A DNA stretch of 64,000 bases from Takakia lepidozioides (Eukaryota > Streptophyta > Takakiopsida > Takakiales > Takakiaceae), in assembly GCA_030704615.1 (NCBI GenBank), contig CM060731.1:12710001-12774000 (forward strand), read 5' to 3'. Both the position numbers and the translations under genes were made by a program. The notes beneath the pieces were generated by a model. It saw nothing but the letters and a program-made list of their open reading frames with translations, was not told where the DNA came from and did no database searches. This document shows, one piece after another, positions 11,430 through 23,540 of the stretch; positions within the stretch are counted from its first letter, which is position 1; every line of letters begins with the position of its first letter.

Positions 11430-11691
11430 TACGAAAACGAGAGATCTACATTTCTACAGTCCATAGAAGACGATATAGAGTATAATAAGAGAGATTGTCT
11501 TATTACATTTTTGTGTCGTTTTATACATGCTAGAAAATCGTGTCTCTTGACACCACATCCAATCCTATTTTAGTAGTCACACCTATTCCCTATAATTGTG
11601 ACCTTTCACTATTGAGTTATGACTCTTGAAATGTCCTTTCATATATTAGATGAATGTCCACTCGATGAATGTTGAGGTTGAATACTCAACA
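11430..11691 (-). mobile_element. Ty1/copia LTR (3' LTR of a minus-strand element) with PPT
   Basis: Read on the minus strand it starts TGTTGAGTATTCAACC and ends TTTTCGTACA, TG...CA as LTRs do. Directly upstream on the minus strand lies a purine tract, GAGGGAGGG (about 11692-11700), fitting a polypurine tract. The same about 262-bp sequence recurs at 12995-13257. Confidence 0.7.
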
Positions 11692-11989
11692 CCCTCCCTC
11701 AAGCCGAAACATTCATTTTTTTTCCCTTGAGCTTTGTCATTCGATCTAAGTTGCTGCTCAGTAATTTGAGGCACTAATTTATCCAGATTAGTCCTTATTT
11801 CTAGACTCATAGTAGAGTTGAGAGACTCATACTATTCTTTAGAAGTCTACTCACATACTTTGAATATTCTAGGCTTATAATAGAGTTGAGAAACTCCTAC
11901 TATTCTTTAGAATGATGTTTCTTTAAAACAACTGAATGTATGGTGTATTAGTGACACAATTAACAGCTTGATTCCTTGCATCCGCCAAT

Positions 11990-12530
11990 TTCTTCCGACT
12001 CTCCCGAGCCCACTGAGATGGTTTCTTACAGTAATTACAAATCCCAGATCTTTTAGAATTTCTTGAGTTTGTAAAGAAATGACAACCAGCATGTAGCCCA
12101 GTGGTAATGGGCACATACCACGTTGGATGTGGTTGTGGGTTCAAACCACCGTCTGGTGTGTCATGAAGGTGTCCACCTTCCTGTTATAAGAGGTAAAAAA
12201 ATAAAAAAGAATTGGTCTAAAAAAGAAAAGAAAAAAAGAAAAAAAGAAAGCCATTTAATTATTATTGGAGCTAGATGTATCTTCATCAGTGTTTTTTTTC
12301 ATTAGCTCTTCTTGTAATAGATGTGTAATTAATATTTGTAGTGTTATATTAGGCATACAACGCAAAGAAACAACAAGTCCTTGGTAGCTTTTGGGTAGAC
12401 TGCACATTAGTGCCAATGTACTGTCCTCCTCAGTAACTGTTGATCCAGCACCTGCAAGTTGTTCAAGTAAAGTCTTAAAACTGATAATATGATCAGATAT
12501 ATTACCATCTTCTTCATTATCAATTATAAG
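11990..12530 (-). pseudogene. Ty1/copia gag fragment (UBN2-type), minus strand, split by a SINE
   Basis: The minus-strand translation of about 12360-12520 gives ISDHIISFKTLLEQL and STLALMCSLPKSY, the classic UBN2/retrotran_gag_2 helical region. About 11990-12050 gives CNYCKKPSQWARES, a CCHC zinc knuckle whose His and last Cys are replaced. The two parts are separated by the SINE at 12088-12250. Gag would package element RNA in virus-like particles; here it is a relic. Confidence 0.65.
12088..12250 (+). repeat. tRNA-derived SINE with A-rich tail
   Basis: A-box TAGCCCAGTGG (12094-12104) and B-box GGTTCAAACC (12138-12147) stand at tRNA-like spacing, followed by an A-rich tail from about 12194. 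It lies inside the copia gag relic, so it arrived later. No tRNA cloverleaf is convincing, so it is not called a tRNA gene. Confidence 0.65.
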
Positions 12531-12802
12531 TCTCTCTCTCTCTCTCCATGAAATCTACATGGTATTAGAGCCTTGGTAGTTAGAAAGAGAAAGACATGAC
12601 TACATCAACCTTTAGTGCAAGTATAGAAAAGTTTGATGGGTCTAACTTTCATGTCTGGAAGCATATAATATCTCTGTTGCTCAAAAAAGAAAAGGTTTGG
12701 AGAATTGTCGATGGTAGTGAAATACGTCCAGTAACTCCAATTGCCTCATCATCCTCATCTAGTCAAGCTCCTCTCCCAGCCACGGGAACAGGCAGTAAAT
12801 AG
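12531..12802 (+). pseudogene. Ty1/copia primer-binding site and gag N-terminus, plus strand
   Basis: TGGTATTAGAGCC (12560-12572) resembles the initiator-Met-tRNA primer-binding site TGGTATCAGAGC and follows an LTR-like end (TCTACA). The gag ORF starts at 12596 (MTTSTFSASIEKFDGSNF, then VWKHIISLLLKKEKVW), typical of copia gag N-termini, and stops at 12802 after a Ser-rich tract. It points away from the minus-strand gag relic, so two copia pieces stand head to head. Confidence 0.65.
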
Positions 12803-12884
12803 ATTGGGATCAAAGAAATATAGATACATTAAATATGCTAAGTGCATGTTTGAAAAATTCACAAGTGTTTGTAATACTGCCACC

Positions 12885-13257
12885 TATACAATCTGATCTC
12901 TTATTATACTTTATATCATCTTCTATTGACTGTAGAAATGTACATTTCTTGTTTCGTACATGGTATCAGACCTTGGTAGTTAGAAAGAGAATATACGAAA
13001 ACGAGAGATCTATATTTCTACAGTCAATAGAAGACGATATAGAGTATAATAAGAGAGATTGTATTATTACATTTTTTGTGTCTTTTTATACATGCTAGAA
13101 AATCGTGTCTCTTGACACCACAACCAATCCTATTTTAGTAGTCACACCTATTCCCTATAGTTGTGACCTATCACTGTTGAGTTATGACTCTTGAAATGTC
13201 CTTTCATATATTAGATGAATGTCCACTTGATGAATGTTGAGGTTGAATACTCAACAC
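12885..13257. mobile_element. Inverted pair of copia LTR ends around a second primer-binding site
   Basis: 12888-12958 is the 3' end of a plus-strand LTR (ending TTCGTACA), followed by TGGTATCAGACC, a near-perfect primer-binding site. After about 33 bp the same LTR sequence begins in reverse orientation (12995-13257), matching 11430-11691. This makes an inverted repeat with arms of about 70 bp and a short centre. It indicates rearrangement or nested insertion, not an intact element. Confidence 0.65.
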
Positions 13258-13928
13258 AGCCTTGGTGCTTGGTACCATTGGAAAGCCCTCGACAAGGAGG
13301 GGCGCACGAGCTTTGTCTCATGATTTTTGGACCTACAGTGTGGGAGATGTGGAATTTCAAGTACTTTGGATCGGTGGAAATTCCTGAAAAATAGCAGTGG
13401 GAATTCCTGGGACAATGGTTGGAGCCTCGATAGGAGAGATATAGAGGGAAAGGTCTCCGGTTCAAATCTGGTCGTAGGCTCTGTGGAAAAAAAATGACTA
13501 GATATGGCTTGCTTCATATATTGATGCACTTGGACTTAGATGACATTGTACACTTCGGCCAGCGGCACATAGTACCATTCCTTTATACAAGTAGGTGACT
13601 GAGTTTCCAGGTCGAAATCTGGCGATTTTTAGCCAATAAGAAAAACACTGAGGACCCCCTGCATAAAGCACGGGCAACCAAAAAAAAAGGTTTGGCAATG
13701 CATTCCACCGGCGTGGAATGCACCGCCCTGGCGAAGCGCGCCAATATTCTCTGGGAGGAGCAGATAATAACAAAGAGAAAAATCTCAAAATCCTTTACGC
13801 AATAGCAACTCGCTGCTGATCGGTCTACCTTAGGCTTTGGGAGATTCAATAGCTAACGTTTGGGTTTCTTCAATTCCAGGCAGCTGCTGTATTGAGCAAC
13901 TCTGCCTCTGTGCAAGAAAGAAGACACG
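13258..13928. repeat. Repeat remnants upstream of MECR-like gene A
   Basis: 13258-13420 is a copy of the dispersed module also at 9.9 and 10.8 kb; 13419-13500 is the third SINE-like fragment; 13500-13580 is tandem-unit debris. From about 13790 (GCAACTCGCTGCTGAT) the sequence resembles the 5' region of copies B and C, so the duplicated MECR unit begins before the ATG. Confidence 0.5.
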
Positions 13929-15250
13929 ATGTCCAGAGCTGTTGTACAGCAAAGCTTCAATGAGAATGATCCTGAGGCGGCTCTGACATTAGTCACCAAG
14001 GCAGTGCCCCGGGCCGAGCCAGGGCAGGTGGTGGTGCATATCACATTGCGCCCGGTTAATCCCACAGACCTTGTCAGCATTCGGACAGGGAGGGTCATAC
14101 AAAAGTTGAATGCGCCCACGACTCCAGGCTCTGAAGGCGTCGGCATTGTCCATGCGGTAAGCGTCATGTCCAATTGAAATGGATTGTATGCCAATTTATA
14201 CACCTTAAGGCTTCACCTGAAGACATCCAGGCATCTTCTCTGAGTTCTTCTCTGAGGGCAAGCGATGCAAGCTTCTACTGAACATCTCCCTCTACTTGGT
14301 ACTATCCCCATTATGATTGGTCTAGGTATTCGGCTGATTGTATGTCTCGTTTCTATTGCCAAATCTCCTTTTCGGTCCTTGTTCAGATGCATCTATGCAT
14401 GACTACCTTCAGATTTTGGAAGATTTGTACTCTTTTTCACCAACCTTGCAAGATTCTGTTCCGGTTTTGGGCCGTGTAGGTCGGGGAGGGAGTGACGAAG
14501 GTGAAGCCCGGGCAAAGAGTGGTGCCCTTCATGTGGGAAATCTCGAGTGAGGGAGAGGGATCATGGCAGCAGTACGTTTCTGTTAGACAGGAAATGGTAT
14601 GGCCGGTCCCAGACTCCATCTCAGATGAGACGGCTGCCCAGTTTGTGATCAATCCGTGGACGGTCTACGGAATGGTGCACGATCTTGCTGTTCCTAAAGG
14701 GGAGTACTTGTTGCAAACTGCTGCTGGTTCTGTGCTTGGCAGGCAGGTGATACAATTGGCCAAGCACTGGGGCATCAAGACAATCAACATTGTGCGCCGC
14801 AGCGAACAAAAGGAGGAGCTGAAGGCTCTGGGTGCTGATGAGGTCATTAGCTCCAGTGATGAAAATGTGGTGGCGAGGGTGAAAGAGATCACAGGGGATA
14901 GGCTGGCGTATGGAGCTCTGGATGCTGTTGGTGGGGAGCTAACCAAGGAGGTGTGTGGAAGTGTGAGATTCGGAGGTCGGGTTCTCGTGTATGGAGTGTT
15001 ATCAGGTTACAATGCCGCAGTACGCACCATGGACCTAATGAGGGAAGTTCAGCTGACAGGATGGACTCTCACCAATCACTTGGACAATGAAGAGAAGCGT
15101 CAGACTCTCATTGACGAGGCCTTCAAGCTCCTGGATGCTAAGATTATTCAGCCTCTTTCAGGAGAAAAGTTCGATCTTGCTGACTTCAAAACTGCCATTA
15201 AAAAATCGGAGGAAGTCGGTCGAGGAGGAAAGGTGTTTCTCACAAGCTAA
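13929..15250 (+). CDS. MECR/quinone-oxidoreductase-like enoyl reductase, copy A (two exons, apparently intact)
   Basis: Exon 1 is 13929-14156 and exon 2 is 14480-15250, joined at phase 0 (GCG|GTAAGC, TGTAG|GTCGGG), giving about 332 residues. It is a medium-chain dehydrogenase/reductase of the MECR/ETR type, NADPH-dependent reduction of 2-enoyl thioesters in mitochondrial fatty-acid synthesis, or a related quinone reductase. Seen: the GroES-like N-terminus with PGQVVVHITLRPVNPTDL and TPGSEGVGIV; the Rossmann segment TAAGSVLGRQVIQLAKHWG followed by INIVRR, where the Arg fits NADPH preference; then KALGADEVI, GALDAVGGE and the C-terminal GRGGKVFLTS. There is no catalytic zinc ligand set and no obvious transit peptide. 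The start is the first ATG of the conserved MSRA[IV]V shared by all three copies. It lies tail to tail with copy B. Confidence 0.85.
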
Positions 15251-17466
15251 GTGAACAGTTGAGAGTCATGATGGTAAGACTCCAGGACACCCTAGTATCT
15301 GTACAAGATACTGAAGGAGAGGTTTGTTTGAATGATTCCAACCAAAATAAATCCTGGCAATACTACCGCTTGTCATGCAACTCTCATAAGTAGTCTGGGC
15401 ACTAGTTCATCCCTTCACCCGCTGCTCACTGAGGTGAATTCTATTGAGATCCAAACCTTCTGATTGAAACTGCAATAACAATCTCCACAAACTACTTAGA
15501 CTGATTCAACAAGTTGAATTCAACAAAGTCAAGACCTTCCGGAGTGAACCTTACATGATATTAGGTCCACATTGAACATGCAATCATGGACTGAATGATG
15601 TTTAACCACAAATCTGCATCCTTGCAAGGCACCACCTCTTTCCTATGCATTTTCCCTCGTTGGAATGGCAGGGAAATGGAATGTGGTCTTTTCTATCTCA
15701 TAGCCTTTCAAGCCGTTCATGCTTACCGATGGCCTCTCAGGACTCTTTTGCTTGCCTTCTGCTCTCAATGTGAATCCTTCCCAAGCTCCTTGTGCGTAAC
15801 TCTCCATTTCAGCTCTCCTCTCTTGAAGAGGAGAGAGGGAGATCATAGGATGTGATTAGAAACAACTGCTCAACCAAGGACAGGATTTTTCTGAGAGTGG
15901 GGTAACTCCTTCACCAGGGGAAGGTAGTACTTCTCAAAGAGGAAGTTTAATCCTGAATCGTCATTTTCACAGGAGGTGTAACGTGACACTCAAAGAGGAA
16001 GGTTTATGCATCTCTGAAGTGAATTGTCATCTGCACGAATTTCACAGGATAGACGTATGGCTCTTTCCTTGGACATTCTTTTCAGGAGTTCAATGATCGG
16101 CACCTACATCAAGCTTTATGGAACAACCGATCCCAGGGATGCTTACCTGTCCTGATTAGCCATACTCATAATATAATCTGAGGCACCAGATCACCTCAAA
16201 TATGCCTTTTGCTTAGCCTCTCCTATAAGAAAGATAGAAGAGAAAAAGTCTTGATGTCAGGACAACATATTGTGGATCTTGAGGAGAGTATTTTGGGACA
16301 GCTCCGAAACAGTGGATGCTTGTGTGTAGGTTGGGACACACCTCTGTGTGCCATTGAGAGGAGGCATTGGTATAGGCAAAACTGCTTCCATGTAGTATCC
16401 CACTGTCTTTATAGTCAAGGATTTAATGGATCACTGGGTAATACAGCTCACAAGCTCATCTTCTACAACAAAATGTCGCATGAACATCTTTTGTGTCTCT
16501 TCACCGTTGGTCCCCACAATATGCTTGACACTCATGCAAAGCAGCTGATTCTTCTGAAGGAGAGTACTAGTAAACATTTACAGGTTCACTTTTTCAGGGG
16601 TTTACTCCTTTTGGTTATTGGTGATAATTCTCTGCAGTAGGAGTGTCACATGGTCACCAACACAGTGGACAGTTTTCCTGATCTCTTGAACCCACTGGGA
16701 AATCTTGTTCCTGTGTCACTTGCAAAGAACGAGCTAAATTTGGCCCCATCCGCAGAACATTTGAGTATATTTTATCCCACTTGAGTTTCTGCCCCGTCCA
16801 CCCTTTTTTGCGATGTATCATCAAATACAAGGGAGTTGAGGATCTGTCCATTCTCAAGGAAGCAATGGTGTCTACAGTTGGGTGGTGTGGATTGGTTCCT
16901 GTGCATGCAGGATGATTTGCGCAAAAGGGACCGGACAAGTGGCTTGTTCAAGGACTCTTGAAACATACATTCTGTGTGGACAAACTATTCCACGCTCATG
17001 ACACATCTGCCAGAAGTACATACAAGCAATATAAGTACACATTCTTACCCACAGAATAAACTTCGAAGAACATGGCTCTCAGATTCCTGAAAGAAGCAAG
17101 AAATGTGATTCAATGATGTCAATACTAGAAGCAGAGCTTTGGGCGGAGGGAGTGCTTTCTGGGGAGCAACATAAAAAAAATCTAACCAAATATGCTTGTA
17201 GTGGGGAGATGCAAGTTGATCAGCCCAAAAGCAATGGCTAGCTTCTCACTTATATATTTCAAAAGGGAAACACCAGGGAGCAATCGCTCACAAATCAGGG
17301 CCCTTCACTTATGACATGACCTCAAATCAATGGGAGTACGTTGTTGGCCAACATCCACACACATAAGCGTCATCTTCTCATATCAGTGTTTCACGAGCTA
17401 TCTACCTCATCCTGCTTCTTCTCGAGGCTCTGAGTATGGTATGCTCAGGGCTTTCGATTTTTGTAA
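15251..17466. other. Spacer between tail-to-tail MECR-like copies A and B
   Basis: No gene recognised. ORFs here (for example 16209-16640) have no domain I know. Both gene 3' ends point into this spacer, so it should hold both polyadenylation regions; an AATAAA lies at 15347. Confidence 0.6.
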
Positions 17467-19155
17467 TTAGCTTGTCAGAAAAACCTTTCCTCCTCGACCA
17501 ACTTCCTGGGACTTTCTTATGGCAGTTTTGAAATCAGCAAGATCGAACTTTTCTCCTGCAAGAGGCTGAATAATCTTGGCATCCAGCAGCTTGGAGACCT
17601 CCTCAATGAGGGTATGACGCTTCTCGTCAGTGTCAGAGTGATCGGGGAGAAACCATCCTGTCAGACGAACCTGCCTGCCCAGGTCTGCGATGCGAATTGC
17701 GAGATCGGAACTTGCCAACGCTCCAAACACGAAAACCTGACCTCCGAATCTCACACTTCCGCACACCTCCTTGGTGAGCTCCCCACCAACAGCATCCAGA
17801 GCTCCATACGCCAACCTATCCCCTGTGATCTCTTTCACCCTCGCCACCACATTTTCATCACCGGAGCTAATGACCTCATCAGCACCCAGAGCCTTCAGCT
17901 CCTCCTTTTGTTCGCCGCGGCGAACAATGTTGATTGTCTTGATGCCCCAGTGCTTGGCCAGTTGTATCACCTGTCTGCCAAGCACAGAACCAGCAGCAGT
18001 TTGCAACACGTACTCCCCTTTAGGAACAGCAAGATCGTGCAACATACCGTAGACCGTCCACGGATTGACCACAAATTGGGCAGCCGTCTCATCTGGGATG
18101 GAGTCTGGGACCGGCCATACCATTTCCTGTCTCAGAGAAATGTACTGCTGCCATGATCCCTCCCCCTTCCCCATGGATTCAAACGTTAAGGGCACCACTC
18201 TTTGCCCGGGCTTCACCTTCGTCACTCCCTTCCCGACCTGCATTAAACCATTTAAGAGAACTTTTATGTTGCCATTCCTGTACAGGTCGTACTGAAGAAT
18301 TTGTGAAGAATGCACGATTTTCCAAATTTCGAGGGGTTGTCATCGACAGGGATGCGAGGTCTAGAATGACTCTGACTCAACTGGAAGAGCCAGCGAAACG
18401 GACATTTGGCAATGCAGAACCTCGAGAAAACTAAAATTTAGCCTCAATCTAGCCTGGAAAGAATTAGATCAGTTCCAGATGGGACAAGAATCTTCGTAGT
18501 GGTGAGATGGAAACCAGCCACAAACACTTCTTAGAGCTCTGCCTGTTGTAGAAGCGTATATGGGTGTCATCATCCCAGAGGGGCATGCACCGCTACTTCA
18601 GAAAATTAGAGAGAGAAACGAACAAGACATGTCAACTTGACGACCCCAACTGCAGTGCGCACAATATTACTGTCATGACTGCTCTACTCTGGTTTTGTAA
18701 AAGCTCCTCCAATGGGCCTTGAAGTAGAAGAACTATTAGCTCGAGGAGACCCAGAAGGAGGGCTCTGATCAAACACATGCGGTTAACCAACACAAACTCT
18801 TATTACATATGCAGACCACATGGCTCCATGGATGGACCCATTAGCTAAAGACTCTATGTAAGAAAGCGCACGCCTGGACATATATAATTGATGTAGTACA
18901 TTTCAGAGGGCCAAATTATGCTTACCGCATGGACAATGCCGAAGCCTTCAGAGCCTGGAGTCGAGGGCCCATTCAACTTTCGCACGACCCGCCCTGTTCG
19001 GATGGTAATAAGGTCTGTGGGATTAAGGGGCGCAGTGTGATATGCACCACCACCTGCCCTGGCTCGACGGCCTGGGGCAATGCCTTTATAAGTAAATTCA
19101 GTGCCGCCCCAGGATCACTTTCATTGAAACTTTCCTGCACAATTGCCCTGGACAT
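17467..19155 (-). pseudogene. MECR/quinone-oxidoreductase-like gene, copy B (exon 1 frameshifted)
   Basis: Exon 2 is 17467-18237 (771 nt, same length as in copy A) and open throughout: VTKVKPGQRVVP, TAAGSVLGRQVIQ, GALDAVGGE, ending GRGGKVFLTS. Exon 1 is 18926-19155, starting MSRAIVQESFNES. Splice sites are intact (donor GTAAG at 18925-18921, acceptor TGCAG before 18237). In exon 1 the codons for RPVNPTDL read RPLIPQTLL because one base is missing near 19025, after which the frame is shifted through DLITIRTGR. So copy B probably makes no full-length protein unless a downstream start is used. About 150 bp upstream of the ATG is shared with copy C. Confidence 0.8.
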
Positions 19156-20900
19156 CTTGTCTTCTTCGCTGAGAATCAAACTTGCTTTGCAAAGCAGGGG
19201 ACCCGGAATTCACAGACTAGATGTGGTGAAGGTATCTCTCTAAAGACTTGTGAGCTACTAAACAGCTCTTAAACTAGATCAGCAACGAGTTTCTCACTGT
19301 ACAATTGTGCCCGGTTCCTTGGCCCCGATCGAAGCGATGTGATAAAACCAGCAGAGCAGTCCACCACCAAAACCCAAATGCATTGAGGGCAGTTAGTTCG
19401 CACAGTTTATACTCAATCTCGGGAACATACAGCAAGCTGAACAACAATATAAAATGTGGCAATGAGACGACCCCACATGGCAACCCTTAGTTATCAACTA
19501 GTATACCACAATACCGCATTATACAACGAAGATCATCAACTTATAAAGAGAATTCCTCCGATGGAAGTGTAGATTATAGTGTCTCTCAACTTAAGACAAT
19601 CCCTGGAGTTTATGTAACTTGCTGTCTAAACAGTGAGCCATTTGCAACGAGTATGGGTAGCTGTAAACAAGACAATAGTTAGGGCGATTTTCAATGGTGC
19701 AGTGTACTTGGTCACTGGGCAGCAGAATTCATGAGGTCGAGTCACCCAGTTCCTTCTGCTACGCAGTGTCGAAGGAAGCTTCGGCCCTACCGTCGTGACC
19801 TTCGCGTCACCTTGTCTGCTAGTCCTGGTCTGGTGGTTGCAGAAATAAACAGCGAATCGAAAGCCTGAATTGCGGAGGGCAGTTGGGTTTGTGAGATTGT
19901 TGTTCACTTTGTTTTCCAGGCCAAGGTGCGGGCAATCGTGATCTAGCTCAGGCTTTCAGAGATTTCAGTGAAAAACTAGTCCGGTGGACGGTTTGCACAT
20001 TCTTCATTTCTCCGCAATGTAGATCTATTTTCACCACCCTGTTGCATTCCCTTGCCAGTTGCCTGAACGGTCTCTGGTGCCGTAATGTCAATTCGCTGCT
20101 GCGTGTTTGCTGGTAACCTTGCCAGTGGAAAGTCTCAACATTTACATGCTCTCTAGTGGCATACATGCACATGCCTTACATGCACTACAGATAAAATGAT
20201 GTTGTATGTATATGTATGTGTGGACAATGTATATAGAGATAGATGGTCCATATTATGACAAGTCCATATCCTCTTATGGTATCATCCCGATCACTGATGA
20301 TATGATGGTGTTGGTATAGCATCCGCTATCTGATATATTTTAGTTCTTCTAAACTTGCTATTTATCAATTTGTTGGCTTTGTCCCAATTTACTTGGGATA
20401 GAGGCATTGTGGTAACTCCTTATGAGCGGGTATAGGGTGTGAGTAATGGTGGTAGGGTGGATGGATAAGCCTCCAGATATACCTTCACTAGGTGGTAAGG
20501 GTTTGGATCCCCCTTCCCTAGTTAATACATATATTATTAACTTTAAGGAAGATTAATATAAATTCAATTTGAATCATTTGTAAGCTTTTTCACATTGAGA
20601 ACAGATGACAGAGGACACGTGTCAAAAGATAACAACAGGTAATTATAGCCTAGAGCATACACTTTTAATGTAGGAGCATCTATATCTATCTATAACATTG
20701 TAGTTTGACCTACCATCAATATAGCAGGTGTAGCTTGGTGGTGAGAAGGTTGGAATATCTGCCAATAACAAGGTTCAAACTTTTCAAGCCACGTAGAATA
20801 TATATTTTTGAAAAGGCCAGGAACTTGGACGGAAAGGTTCATTCATTTGTAAACTTTTTGACATTGAGATCGGATGAAAGTAGAGGAGGATGTTTAAAAA
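19156..20900. other. Non-coding stretch with SINE-like pieces
   Basis: 19156-19340 is 5' sequence shared with copy C (GATCGAAGCG, GCAACGAG). No gene recognised beyond. At about 20450-20515 a B-box-like GGTTTGGATCCC occurs. At 20731-20780 an A-box TAGCTTGGTGG and B-box GGTTCAAAC mark a tRNA-derived SINE-like element with an A-rich end. Confidence 0.5.
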
Positions 20901-21002
20901 AACAAATGAGGCAAAAATTCCAAAAAATGAACTGAAAATGACAGGTTTTTATTTTTTGGGATGAAAAGATACGTGTCAGCAAGTTTAGGACTAGAAGAAA
21001 AA

Positions 21003-21745
21003 AATTCTAAAGATATAAATTATTATTTATAATCACCCTTAGGACTCCTTAGGGCGGCCCTAAAAAGTCCTTAGAGAAAAAAATAGAAACATATAAATTA
21101 TTATTTATAATTGCCCTTCGGACTCCTTAGGGCGGCCCTAAGGATCTTAAGAGGGGGAAAACTGGAAAGATATAAATTATTATTCGCCCTTAGGACTCCT
21201 TAGGACCGCCCTAAGAAGTCCTAAGCGGAGGAAAATGGAAAGATATAAATTATTATTTATAGTCACCCTTAGAACTCTTAGGGCGCCCCTGAGGAGTCCT
21301 AAAAGGAGGAAGATGGAAACATATATATTATTACTTATTTAGGGCGGCCCTAAGAGGGGGAAAATTAATAGATGTAAATTGCTATATATAGTCGCCCTTA
21401 GGATTCTTTAGGGCGGCCTTTAGGAGTCCTAAAAGTGGGAAAATAGAAAGATACAAATTATTATTTATAATTGCCCTTAGGACTCTTAGGGCGGCCCTAA
21501 GGAATCCTAAGATGGGGAAAATGGAAAAATATAAATTGCTATATATAGTCACCCTTAGGACTCATTAGGGCCGCCCTAATGAGTCCTAAGAGTGAAGATA
21601 TAAATTATTATTTATAATTGTCCTTAGGACTCCTAAGGGCGGCCCTAAGGAGTCCTAAGAGGGGAAAAATAGAAAGATGTAAATTGTTATTTATAGTTTC
21701 TCTTATGACTCCTTAGAACGGTCCTAAGGAGTCCTAAAAGAAATG
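21003..21745. repeat. Tandem array of ten hairpin units (61-79 bp)
   Basis: Each unit has an AT-rich spacer (GGAAAGATATAAATTATTATT-like) and an inverted repeat close to TTAGGACTCCTTAGGG, CGG, CCCTAAGGAGTCCTAA. Centres lie near 21056, 21134, 21206, 21285, 21346, 21415, 21493, 21572, 21641 and 21720. Spacing is mostly 69-79 bp. Individual units carry different changes and internal deletions, so the array is not recent. No ORF and no terminal repeats were found. Confidence 0.85.
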
Positions 21746-21980
21746 GAAAAAAATAAACTATGTATCAGCTTTGGCATTACATTTATGAATCACATGTACT
21801 ATTTATTGGTATGTACCGGCAAAATTTGTGGTTGACACCATTATTATAATCAAAACAAAATTTTGTTCTCGATAAACGTTCATACAACTATTTGTAATGC
21901 ACCGACATCTGTTTTTAAATAAACCTTCATGAGTCCTAAGAGTTTAGAAAAAACAAAACCATAATCTAGAGAAGTATACT

Positions 21981-22075
21981 ATGCCCTGATTGCTCTAGTG
22001 GTTATCATGAGTACTCCTAAGACTTTGTATTCTAAGAGGTTGTGGGTTCAAAACTACCACACTCTATTTTTTGGA
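21981..22075 (+). repeat. tRNA-derived SINE-like element
   Basis: A-box-like TTGCTCTAGTGG (21990-22001) and B-box GGTTCAAAAC (22045-22054), then a T-rich end. A tRNA-like head with an insert between the boxes. No CCA or full cloverleaf, so not called a tRNA gene. Confidence 0.5.
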
Positions 22076-22349
22076 ACAAACTACAATTTCCACATTGTCC
22101 TGAGATTCTTCAGGATTGTTTAGGGTTTCGTATTCATTTTCGAGTTCATCTTCTTCGTTTTTGCTTTCATCTTCTGCAACATATTGTCGTCTTTCTCCAT
22201 GACCTCATCGTAAAGTAGGCGGCGCACTAAGTAACCCGTGGAGCGGCGCAGTTGAGGCACACATGGGGCGGTCATAGCTGCATTTGTGAGTATAAGCTTG
22301 CTCCCACCCCCCTCTCTCTTTTTGCATCCTTCACCCTCTGGTCTTTGTT

Positions 22350-23540
22350 GTGGTAGCAGTTGCTTTTACAATGTCTGTTGTAACACCGAAGGAAGGCAGG
22401 ATGATAGTCACAATGGATGATTTGAACTATGGAATCCGAGATGTTGCTTTTGAGGCGAAGGTGTTGAACAGATATGACACCTTTGATCGGATTGCCAACA
22501 AGACCATGGAAAATCCAGGTTATGCTTTCTTGCATTGTGATTTGCTAGATAAGATAGTCTTGACCACATTCACTTTAAGACTGAAGTCGCCCTTTATAGA
22601 AATACATGAGTAATATTTGCAAAAGAGAATGTATGTGAGGGTGGAAAATTTTGGGATGGACTCAAAATCCAAAAAAGTTTTGAAAAATACGACATGTATG
22701 TCATCATAACAGTTGAGTCGACCACAACTTAGAGTTGGGTCTGTGCCACCTTTGCTGTCATTGTTACTGCAGTAAGAGGGGGAGGACAAGATATGAAGGG
22801 TGAAAAATAACTAATGATTGCAGTTGGAGAGCAAGAATTTGACCAAGATGTTCTTGCCATAGGGAGGAATTTCAAAATAGATTATGATCAAATTGTGGAA
22901 GCATACAATGCTGGCTAATGTGTTATGATCTTGATTAAGAATGTCGCACAACGTCTAAATGAGATCAACATTTGAAAGCGCAACCCCACACAATTTTTAG
23001 CAGGAATGTTGATGAAAGCGTTCGAGCTCGTCTTCTTCATCTGCACAACAAATTTAACTCAGCCTGCAGTAAGAGAGGTAAGCCATTATATCTTACTTTG
23101 TTTGTATTGAATTTTTTTGCTATCAATTTTAGTTAGTCTGTACCTTATTATAAAATAATGTAATCCGGATATCATCATCAATGTTCATTGTAACGGTTGT
23201 CGTTTGAAAACAAAGGTTCACAAGTCAGGTTTTCTCCGTGCCTTTATTGCAACCGACGCTGAACCTGTGTTGCTGACCATTGAGGGCAAATGGCTCGAGG
23301 CAATCGTGCATATGGCAGAATCGGAGTGTTCCTCAATTCCCCTCGTCCAAAACAGATTCAGCTCCCTCAACACAATTTGATCCCCACATCTGCCCTTGTT
23401 GGTTTTCAAGAGGACATTCAACAATTAATCCCTAAAACGAAATTTCATATTCGTGGTGTGGATTTGGTTGTAACCCTTTGGCAACTGTTCTTGATCCATC
23501 GAAATCAAAACCATATGATGGTGTGCAACACGGTGTGAAA
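22350..23540 (+). pseudogene. Unrecognised degraded coding region
   Basis: Three protein-like segments lie in line on the plus strand: 22350-22613 (TMDDLNYGIRDVAFEAKV), about 22820-22917 (GEQEFDQDVLAIGRNFKIDY) and about 23213-23380 (KVHKSGFLRAFIATDAEPV, then LTIEGKWLEAIVHMAESE). Their composition is protein-like and each is cut by a stop or frameshift. I recognise no family. They could be exons of one dead gene or parts of a mobile element; the intervening sequence is AT-rich. Confidence 0.3.

Noticed and set aside
12088-12160. A functional tRNA gene
   Set aside because: A- and B-boxes exist but acceptor and anticodon stems do not pair; an A-rich tail follows, so SINE is the better call.
16209-16640. 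Candidate gene of 143 codons between MECR copies A and B
   Set aside because: No domain, no splice or promoter signal, and composition like its non-coding surroundings.
17614-18156. Plus-strand ORF of 180 codons
   Set aside because: Antisense shadow of MECR copy B exon 2.
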